A stretch of 7,784 nt of DNA from Candidatus Muproteobacteria bacterium (lineage in GTDB: Bacteria > Pseudomonadota > Gammaproteobacteria > Acidiferrobacterales > Sulfurifustaceae). The DNA lies in the NCBI GenBank assembly GCA_023266455.1, contig JAHFQD010000079.1:1-7784 (forward strand), given 5' to 3'. Both the position numbers and the translations under genes were made by a program. Positions 1 through 5,086 of the stretch are shown here, one piece after another (positions within the stretch are counted from its first letter, which is position 1; each line of letters opens with the position of its first letter). Below the pieces are notes generated by a model. The model searched no databases, had not been told where the DNA came from, and saw nothing but the letters and a program-made list of their open reading frames with translations.

Positions 1-436
1 GCAATGGGACAGCCGTGAAGATCACATCGAGCGCAGCAGCTTCTATCTCCAGTACCAGCCGGCGCGTAACAAAATCTTGAATTTGGGGCAGGTCTTCCTG
101 CGTAACCAGATTAATGAGACCGATATTTCCTTCGAGTGGCCGATCTACGGGCGCTGGTCGGTCCGCGGCCGACAGTTACATTCCAACCGCGACCATCGGA
201 ACGTCGAGACCTACGGCGGCGTCGAGTACAACGCCTGTTGTTGGGCGGTACGCGTAATGGCCTCGCAGCGCTGGGAAAACAGCGCTACTGCGACGAACGC
301 GCACTACACCAATGGGATCATGTTCGAATTTCAGCTTACGGGCTTGTCCAAGTACGGCAGCGTCCCCAACAGCCCGCTCAAACAAGGTCTGTTCACTTTC
401 GACGACGACAGAAAGGACAATCCGGAGCCGGAGTAA
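1..436 (+). CDS. lptD: LptD, LPS-assembly outer-membrane protein (C-terminal part)
   Basis: This is the last 144 residues of LptD, the outer-membrane beta-barrel that, with the lipoprotein LptE, puts lipopolysaccharide into the outer leaflet. The 5' end lies outside the window and the frame is open from base 2. The clearest signature is the segment VEYNACCWAVRV, whose adjacent cysteine codons are at 236-241. In E. coli LptD the matching pair (Cys724/Cys725) forms the inter-domain disulfides needed for a working protein. The run WPIYGRW and alternating strand-like segments such as IMFEFQLTGLSKYG fit terminal barrel strands. The protein ends in a short acidic tail after a phenylalanine-rich stretch (GLFTFDDDRKDNPEPE). 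The neighbour is surA, whose product helps fold LptD; this pairing is well conserved in Gammaproteobacteria. Identity is very secure. What is missing upstream (the LptA-like jellyroll and most of the barrel) cannot be judged. Confidence 0.96.
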   Translation, partial: QWDSREDHIERSSFYLQYQPARNKILNLGQVFLRNQINETDISFEWPIYGRWSVRGRQLHSNRDHRNVETYGGVEYNACCWAVRVMASQRWENSATATNAHYTNGIMFEFQLTGLSKYGSVPNSPLKQGLFTFDDDRKDNPEPE

Positions 437-450
437 GCCATGTTATGCTA

Positions 451-473
451 AGCCACCCTTATAGGAGGTGGCT
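451..473 (+). promoter_or_regulatory. Hairpin enclosing the surA ribosome binding site
   Basis: In the 42-base gap between lptD and surA, AGCCACC (451-457) is exactly complementary to GGTGGCT (467-473), giving a 7-bp GC-rich stem with a 9-base loop. CCT (457-459) can alternatively pair with AGG (463-465) to lengthen the stem with a two-base bulge. The strong Shine-Dalgarno sequence AGGAGGTG (463-470), 8 bases before the GTG start at 479, lies in the loop and 3' arm and so would be hidden when the hairpin forms. The pairing is seen directly. A role in controlling surA translation is inference. No run of T follows, so it does not look like a terminator. Confidence 0.5.
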
Positions 474-478
474 GTTCC

Positions 479-1792
479 GTGTTTTCCGTACGCTTGTCCC
501 GATTTCTATGCCTCGCCTTGTTCACGCCCTGGTTCGCGGCGGCGGCGATTCCCGCGACGCCGCGCAATACCAGCGACATCGATCGCGTTCTCGCCATCGT
601 CAACGACGATGTGGTCACTGAGACCGAACTCGCCGCACGTCTGATGCAAACAAAACGCCAGTTAGTGCTGGAAAAAATCGCGTTGCCGGCGGATGAAATC
701 CTGCGCCGACAACTGATCGACCGCATGGTCGTGGAACGCGTGCAGTTACAAGCCGCCGAACGCGCCGGCATTCAAGTGAGCGACGCCGACGTCGACCGCG
801 CGGTCGACGACATCGCCCGTTCTAACAAAATGAACGTAAGCGAGTTTGAAAAGCGGTTAAAGAAGGAAGGTCTCGATCCACAAGCGCATGTCGACAGCAT
901 ACGCACTCAAATCATCATTCACCGACTGGTCGATCGCGAGGTCAACAGCCGCGTTACTGTCAGCGACGCCGAGGTGCAAGACTTCCTGCAAACGCATCCG
1001 CAAGGCACGGACATCGAATTCAACTTGTCGCATATCTTCTTAACATTGCCGGAAGCGGCGTCGACCGAAACGATTCAAGCGATGCGCCGACGCGCCGACG
1101 ACATTGTGCGTCAGATCAAACAAGGTGGAAATTTCGAACAAATCGCCATCGCCAACTCCAAAGGCGAGACCGCGTTGAACGGCGGCGCGATCGGCTGGAA
1201 GAAAGCCGGGCAATTGCCCGAAGCATTTCTAGCCACGCTCAACGCGCTACAACCGGGCGGCGTCAGCGAACCGATCCGCGGACCGAACGGCTTTCACATT
1301 CTGCGTCTGAACCAGCGCCGGGGCGATTCAATCGCGGGAAACGTCACGCAGACGCACGCGCGCCACATCTTGCTACGCCGCAGCGAAATTCAATCATTGG
1401 ACGACGCGCGCACGAAATTGGTCAACCTACGCGAACGCCTGCTGCACGGCGAAGATTTCGCGGCGCTCGCGAAAAGCAATTCCGAAGACACCGCCAGCGC
1501 CGCTAACGGCGGCGACCTCGGCTGGGCGAACCCCGGCCTATTCACGCCGGAATTCGAGAAGATCATGAACAACCTGAAACCCAACGAGCTGAGCGAAATC
1601 GTGCAAACGCCCTTCGGGTTACATTTGATCCAAGTATTGGAGCGGCGCTCGCGTGATATCAGCGAAGAACGCATCCAAGCGTCGGCGCGTCAACAAATCC
1701 ATTCGCGCAAAGCGAACGAACGTTACGAGCAATGGGTACGACAGCTGCGCGACGAAGCCTATGTCGAGTATTTTGTCGACGAAACGAATTGA
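479..1792 (+). CDS. surA: SurA, periplasmic chaperone and peptidyl-prolyl isomerase
   Basis: SurA carries unfolded outer-membrane proteins, LptD included, across the periplasm to the BAM complex. The product is 437 residues, close to the usual 430 or so. The start is GTG, chosen because AGGAGGTG sits 8 bases upstream and because it yields a proper signal peptide: basic n-region around residues 5-8, hydrophobic core 9-19, likely cleavage after the alanine run at 20-23. The N-terminal chaperone domain spans about 33-170 (IDRVLAIVNDDVVTETEL is typical). The first parvulin domain is about 180-280 (FNLSHIFLTL to GFHILRLNQRR). The second is about 291-390 (THARHILLRR, NGGDLGWANPG, TPFGLHLIQVLERR). 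A C-terminal helix at 392-428 completes the chaperone core. It follows lptD by 42 bases and is probably co-transcribed with it. SurA belongs to the sigma-E envelope stress regulon in E. coli, but I see no sigma-E promoter here. Confidence 0.97.
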   Translation: MFSVRLSRFLCLALFTPWFAAAAIPATPRNTSDIDRVLAIVNDDVVTETELAARLMQTKRQLVLEKIALPADEILRRQLIDRMVVERVQLQAAERAGIQVSDADVDRAVDDIARSNKMNVSEFEKRLKKEGLDPQAHVDSIRTQIIIHRLVDREVNSRVTVSDAEVQDFLQTHPQGTDIEFNLSHIFLTLPEAASTETIQAMRRRADDIVRQIKQGGNFEQIAIANSKGETALNGGAIGWKKAGQLPEAFLATLNALQPGGVSEPIRGPNGFHILRLNQRRGDSIAGNVTQTHARHILLRRSEIQSLDDARTKLVNLRERLLHGEDFAALAKSNSEDTASAANGGDLGWANPGLFTPEFEKIMNNLKPNELSEIVQTPFGLHLIQVLERRSRDISEERIQASARQQIHSRKANERYEQWVRQLRDEAYVEYFVDETN

Positions 1793-1847
1793 GTTAGATG
1801 CGGCACCTGTCGAGCGCCGCCCCTCTTCACAACAACACCGCCCTCAC

Positions 1848-1885
1848 CCCATCCTTCTCCGCTTGCGGGGAGACATGGGAGGAGG
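1848..1885 (+). repeat. REP-like palindrome running into the pdxA ribosome binding site
   Basis: The surA-pdxA gap (1793-1894) contains an imperfect palindrome. CCCAT (1848-1852) pairs with ATGGG (1875-1879), and TCTCC (1856-1860) pairs with GGAGA (1869-1873), around the core GCTTGCGG. Upstream is a C-rich CCCTCACCCC run. This resembles the short C-rich/G-rich palindromes scattered between genes in many proteobacteria (from memory, not a search). The 3' arm ends inside the purine run GGGAGGAGG (1877-1885), which is the Shine-Dalgarno region of pdxA, so the element may also affect pdxA translation. There is no T tract. Confidence 0.45.
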
Positions 1886-1894
1886 ATGCATGAA

Positions 1895-2869
1895 ATGGCG
1901 CAAACCTTTCCCATCATCGCGTTAACCCCCGGCGAACCCGCCGGCATCGGACCCGATCTCGCATTGACGATTGCGTCCGAGATAAAACGTTGCGCGCTCG
2001 TGCTGATCGGCGACGCCGACGTTCTGACGCAACGCGCGGCGTCATTACGCACATCGTTTTCATTTAAACCTTGGCTCAACCGCGACATGGCGACCCCGGG
2101 CGTTTATCTCGCGCAAGTTCCTTGCGCGGCGCCGGTCGTCCCCGGGCGCTTGAACGTAGCGAACGCGCCTTATGTCGTGCGCAGTCTTGAGCGCGCCGCC
2201 GACGGCTGCTTGTCCGGCGAATTCGACGCGCTGGTGACGGGACCGGTACATAAAGGAATCATCAACGACGCCGGCATCGCCTTCACCGGACACACTGAAT
2301 TCTTCGCTGAGCGCGCGCGCGTCGAACAACCGGTGATGATGCTCGCCACGCGCGATCTGCGTGTAGCCTTGGCGACGACACACCTTCCCGTATCGGAAAT
2401 AAGTCGCCATATCACGCCGGCGTTGCTGGAGCGCGTCATCGATGTGCTACATCGCGATCTGCAAAAACATTTTCGCATCGCCACGCCGCGCATCGTCGTG
2501 TGCGGCCTCAACCCGCACGCCGGCGAAGGCGGCCATCTCGGACGCGAAGAAATCGACATCATCGAACCCGTCATCAAGCGCTTCGCCGCGCGCGGCATGG
2601 CGATCAGCGGTCCCGTCCCTGCGGACACGGCGTTCACGCCGTCGCGGCTGGCGCAGTGCGACGCGGTGCTAGCGATGTACCACGATCAAGGGTTACCGGT
2701 GATTAAGCATCATGATTTCGCGCATGCGATCAACATTACGCTCGGATTGCCGTTCGTACGCACGTCGGTGGATCACGGCACGGCGCTCGAAATCGCCGGT
2801 AAAGGCGAAGCCGACGCCTCGAGTCTGCGCGCGGCGCTCGATACCGCGCTGAGCATGATCAGCAAATGA
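1895..2869 (+). CDS. pdxA: PdxA, 4-hydroxythreonine-4-phosphate dehydrogenase
   Basis: PdxA oxidises 4-phosphohydroxy-L-threonine with NAD(P)+; the product decarboxylates to the amino-ketone that PdxJ joins with deoxyxylulose phosphate to make pyridoxine phosphate (vitamin B6). With this start the protein is 324 residues; E. coli PdxA is 329. Signatures in order: TPGEPAGIGPD near the N-terminus, LVTGPVHKGIINDAG, FTGHTEFFAE, the three metal-ligand histidines in TTHLP (His163), NPHAGEGGH (His208) and MYHDQGLPV (His263), and ITLGLPFVRTSVDHGTA. An in-frame ATG at 1886 would add three residues, but it touches the purine-rich ribosome site (1880-1885). The ATG at 1895 sits 9 bases away and gives the usual MxxTFPIIALTPGEPAG-type start, so I prefer it. 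The stop overlaps the rsmA start. Identity is secure; only the start is in doubt. Confidence 0.96.
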   Translation: MAQTFPIIALTPGEPAGIGPDLALTIASEIKRCALVLIGDADVLTQRAASLRTSFSFKPWLNRDMATPGVYLAQVPCAAPVVPGRLNVANAPYVVRSLERAADGCLSGEFDALVTGPVHKGIINDAGIAFTGHTEFFAERARVEQPVMMLATRDLRVALATTHLPVSEISRHITPALLERVIDVLHRDLQKHFRIATPRIVVCGLNPHAGEGGHLGREEIDIIEPVIKRFAARGMAISGPVPADTAFTPSRLAQCDAVLAMYHDQGLPVIKHHDFAHAINITLGLPFVRTSVDHGTALEIAGKGEADASSLRAALDTALSMISK

Positions 2870-3645
2870 GCTTGCATCGTCCGCGCAAACGTTTCGGCCA
2901 GCATTTTTTGCGCGATCGCATGATTATTCAGCGCATCGCCGCCACCTTGGCGCCGCGCACCGAGGAGCGCGTCGTTGAAATCGGTCCCGGCGAGGGCGTG
3001 CTCACGCGCGAATTACTGCAATACATCAAACCGCTGCACGCCATCGAACTCGACCGCGATCTGGCTGCGCATCTGCGCGAAACATTTCCGTCGGATCAAC
3101 TCATCGTGCATCAGGCCGATGCGCTCAACTTCGATTTCTGCCAGCTGGCGCCGCCGAATACGCGTCTGCGTCTGGTCGGCAATCTGCCGTACAACATTTC
3201 AACCCCGTTGCTGTTTCACTTACTCGATCAAGCGCATTGCATCGACGACATGTTGTTCATGCTGCAGAAAGAAGTAGTGCTGCGCTTAGCTGCGAAACCG
3301 GACACCAGCGACTACGGCCGACTATCAGTGATGACGCAATACCGCTTACGCGTCGAACCGCTGTTCGACGTACCGCCGACCGCGTTCTACCCATCGCCGA
3401 AAGTGGATTCGATGGTCGTGCGCTTGGTGCCGCGCCGCACCGCACCGGTGGAAATTAAAAACACGGACGACTTCGCGCGCATCGTGCGTGCCGCGTTCGC
3501 GAGCCGGCGTAAGACGTTGCGGAATAATTTGAAGGAAACGATGGAAATCGGCGTGTTGGAAACACTCGGCATCGATCCGAATCGGCGCGCCGAAACCTTG
3601 ACACTCGCTGAATTCGCGGCCATCGCTAACGCAATTAGCTCCTAA
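2866..3645 (+). CDS. rsmA: RsmA (KsgA), 16S rRNA dimethyladenosine transferase
   Basis: RsmA uses S-adenosylmethionine to dimethylate two adjacent adenosines (A1518 and A1519 in E. coli numbering) near the 3' end of 16S rRNA, a late checkpoint in small-subunit assembly. Loss of the enzyme gives kasugamycin resistance in E. coli. The 259 residues match the family size. Motifs seen: KRFGQHFLRD (8-17), SAM-binding VVEIGPGEGVLT (36-47), acidic ELDRD (61-65), QADALNFD (83-90), catalytic NLPYNIS (106-112), the YGRLSVMTQY segment (150-159), YPSPKVDSMVVRL (175-187) and FASRRKTLRNNL (211-222). The ATG overlaps the pdxA stop (ATGA, 2866-2869) and has no strong ribosome site of its own, so translation is probably coupled to pdxA. 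In many relatives apaG and apaH follow; here the operon stops and the next gene is convergent. Confidence 0.97.
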   Translation: MSLHRPRKRFGQHFLRDRMIIQRIAATLAPRTEERVVEIGPGEGVLTRELLQYIKPLHAIELDRDLAAHLRETFPSDQLIVHQADALNFDFCQLAPPNTRLRLVGNLPYNISTPLLFHLLDQAHCIDDMLFMLQKEVVLRLAAKPDTSDYGRLSVMTQYRLRVEPLFDVPPTAFYPSPKVDSMVVRLVPRRTAPVEIKNTDDFARIVRAAFASRRKTLRNNLKETMEIGVLETLGIDPNRRAETLTLAEFAAIANAISS

Positions 3646-3658
3646 CAACAACGTCCCT

Positions 3659-3673
3659 TCTCCCGCAGGGAGG
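3659..3673. repeat. Small C-rich/G-rich hairpin after rsmA
   Basis: CTCCC (3660-3664) pairs with GGGAG (3668-3672) around a GCA loop, with one further T-G pair outside. Its flanks (CCCTTCTCCCGCAGGGAGGTG) resemble the palindrome before pdxA (CCTTCTCCGCTTGCGGGGAG), so the two may be diverged copies of one dispersed repeat. There is no T run after it, so it is a poor terminator candidate. Confidence 0.35.
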
Positions 3674-3687
3674 TGAGATGGAGTTGT

Positions 3688-3712
3688 CGTAAATGTCCGG
3701 TGGACATTTACG
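3688..3712. repeat. Perfect 11-bp inverted repeat in the rsmA/plsC gap
   Basis: CGTAAATGTCC (3688-3698) is the exact reverse complement of GGACATTTACG (3702-3712), with a 3-base loop GGT. This is the strongest palindrome I found in the window. It lies in the 170-base gap between two convergent genes. No T tract follows on either strand, so it is not a classical intrinsic terminator, though it could still protect or mark the 3' end of either transcript. A REP-like dispersed repeat or a protein-binding site are the other options. The symmetry is seen; the role is not known. Confidence 0.6.
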
Positions 3713-3721
3713 CCATCGAAC

Positions 3722-3739
3722 GGGTGCAGACATGCACCC
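3722..3739. repeat. Second perfect inverted repeat in the rsmA/plsC gap
   Basis: GGGTGCA (3722-3728) and TGCACCC (3733-3739) are exact reverse complements around the 4-base loop GACA. It lies 9 bases after the 11-bp palindrome, so the two together form a tandem hairpin pair of about 52 bases. The rest of the gap, to 3815, shows no further clear structure, promoter or convincing gene. Confidence 0.55.
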
Positions 3740-3815
3740 CGGCAGGAAACAGCATGAGGGGATATTCAGGCACCACAGGGGAATTAACTTTCGAACTTCA
3801 GAAGACACTCAATAG

Positions 3816-4526
3816 TTACGCTTTCGCTTCCAACTCCACCATCGTCTTCTCGATCCACTCCTCCGCCTCACGCGTGATTTGTTCGGCGGTCTTACCTTGG
3901 CTGTCGATCACCGGACCGATAACCACTCGCACCGTTCCCGGATTCTTAACGAACCCGCGTCGCGGCCAGAAGCTACCAGCATTGTGCGCCACGGGAACCA
4001 CTGGGTAACCGGTCTTCGCAGCAAGCGCGCCGCCGCCACTCTTGTAAGGACGTCGATGCCCGGGCGCCACGCGCGTACCTTCCGGAAACACGACCACCCA
4101 AGTTCCTTCTTCCAACCGCGCGCGACCTTGCGACGTAATCTGCTCGAACGCACGCCGCGCGGCGCGGCGGTTGATGGCGATGGGTTTCAGCAAGGCTAGC
4201 GCCCAACCGAACAAGGGAATCCACAACAACTCGCGTTTCAATATCCAGGTGATGCGCGGAAAGATCAGCGGATAAGCCAACGTTTCCCAAGCGGATTGAT
4301 GCTTCGACAACACCACCGCCGGACCGGACGGTAGATTGGCCTTCCCTTCGACGCGGTAGTTAATCTTCAACCACCAACGCGCCAACCAAATGTGGAAACG
4401 CGCCCACTGCACGATAAAGCGATAACGCCAACGCAGCGGCAACGGCGCAGTCAACAACGCCAGCGGCGCGTAGATCGCTACCGCGCACCACATTACCGCG
4501 TTGAATATGGCGGAGCGCAGTACCAT
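3816..4526 (-). CDS. plsC: PlsC-type 1-acylglycerol-3-phosphate acyltransferase
   Basis: This enzyme acylates lysophosphatidic acid to phosphatidic acid at the inner membrane, the branch point for membrane phospholipids. It has 236 residues, usual for bacterial PlsC. A hydrophobic segment at about 8-29 (FNAVMWCAVAIYAPLALLTAP) fits a membrane anchor. The acyltransferase motifs are SKHQSAWET (74-82), KPIAINRRAA (114-123), VVFPEGTR (145-152) and YPVVPVAHNAG (174-184). The first motif reads His76-X4-Glu81, whereas the textbook motif is His-X4-Asp. The conservative change and the intact remaining motifs suggest an active enzyme; I believe this HQSxWE form recurs in a proteobacterial subfamily. The start overlaps the gmhB stop by one base (TGATG), so it is probably translated by reinitiation as the last gene of the glyQ-glyS-gmhB cluster. 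Substrate could also be another lysophospholipid; that cannot be settled from sequence. Confidence 0.9.
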   Translation of the reverse strand: MVLRSAIFNAVMWCAVAIYAPLALLTAPLPLRWRYRFIVQWARFHIWLARWWLKINYRVEGKANLPSGPAVVLSKHQSAWETLAYPLIFPRITWILKRELLWIPLFGWALALLKPIAINRRAARRAFEQITSQGRARLEEGTWVVVFPEGTRVAPGHRRPYKSGGGALAAKTGYPVVPVAHNAGSFWPRRGFVKNPGTVRVVIGPVIDSQGKTAEQITREAEEWIEKTMVELEAKA

Positions 4527-5077
4527 CAGTCGGTAACGAGCTCGCCCGCCAACAGCGCGTCGACAACGTCCGCCAAATCGGCGAACACCGGAACGCCATC
4601 GAGCGCTTTGCTTTTCTTAATCGTGCGCTCACCTTTACCGCTACGCACTAAAACCGGAAACGCCGACACCGCGCGCGCCGCTACCATGTCGCGCTCCGTA
4701 TCACCGATGGCGGGAACGCCGTGCAGACTGATTTTGAGCCGATCGGCGATTTCTTCGAACAACCCTGGCAACGGTTTGCGGCAACGACAACCGTCGTCCG
4801 GTCCATGCGGGCAGAAAAAAACCGCCTCGATCTCCCCGCCCGCCGCGCGCACCGCCTCTAACATTTTGTTGTGAATTTTATTGAGCGTGTTCAGATCGAA
4901 CAGCCCGCGCGCCACGCCCGATTGATTCGTCGCCACCACGACGTGATACCCCTCGCGATGCAACCGCGCGATCGCGTCCACGCTGCCGGGAATCGCTTTC
5001 CACTCTTCCGGCGACTTGATGTATTGATCGGAGTCATGATTGATGACGCCGTCTCGATCCAAGATAACCAGTTTCAT
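4526..5077 (-). CDS. gmhB: GmhB, D-glycero-D-manno-heptose 1,7-bisphosphate 7-phosphatase
   Basis: GmhB removes the 7-phosphate from heptose 1,7-bisphosphate in the cytoplasm, a step towards ADP-heptose for the LPS inner core. It is a 183-residue HAD-superfamily phosphatase without a large cap domain. Motif I is LDRDGVIN with the nucleophile Asp7 and acid/base Asp9; motif II is ATNQSG (Thr50); motif III is the lysine in CRKP (Lys101); motif IV is GDTERDM (Asp126, Asp130). The family's zinc site is present as Cys89-Pro-His91 and Cys97-Arg-Cys99; the loop between these halves is short. The ATG at 5077 lies 9 bases after the glyS stop, with only a weak purine patch (AGAG) upstream. The anomer preference (alpha or beta bisphosphate) cannot be read directly, but the LPS context of the window favours the beta (LPS) pathway. 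Confidence 0.94.
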   Translation of the reverse strand: MKLVILDRDGVINHDSDQYIKSPEEWKAIPGSVDAIARLHREGYHVVVATNQSGVARGLFDLNTLNKIHNKMLEAVRAAGGEIEAVFFCPHGPDDGCRCRKPLPGLFEEIADRLKISLHGVPAIGDTERDMVAARAVSAFPVLVRSGKGERTIKKSKALDGVPVFADLADVVDALLAGELVTD

Positions 5078-5086
5078 TTTATGACT

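Noticed and set aside
136..621. A 161-codon + strand ORF overlapping the lptD end and the surA start.
   Set aside because: Arginine-rich shadow in another frame of two confidently identified genes; it has none of their conserved motifs and no ribosome site.
1800..1820. Possible terminator after surA: GCGGC (1800-1804) with GCCGC (1816-1820).
   Set aside because: Only 5 bp with an 11-base loop and no T run; too weak to call, and surA is probably co-transcribed with pdxA.
1886..1894. Upstream ATG at 1886 as the pdxA start.
   Set aside because: It directly abuts the Shine-Dalgarno run, leaving no spacing; the ATG at 1895 has a normal 9-base spacing.
3688..3739. Intrinsic bidirectional terminator between rsmA and plsC.
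   Set aside because: The hairpins are good but neither strand has the run of T expected after the stem, so I list them as inverted repeats only.
3693..3815. A 40-residue ORF on the + strand beginning inside the 11-bp palindrome (MSGGHLRHRTGADMHPG...).
   Set aside because: It has no ribosome site, starts within the palindrome, spans both inverted repeats, and has no recognisable motif. More likely chance coding across a repeat element.
4392..4874. A 160-codon + strand ORF across plsC and gmhB.
   Set aside because: It lies antisense to two genes with clear catalytic motifs and reads as low-complexity Ser/Arg/Gln; a shadow ORF.
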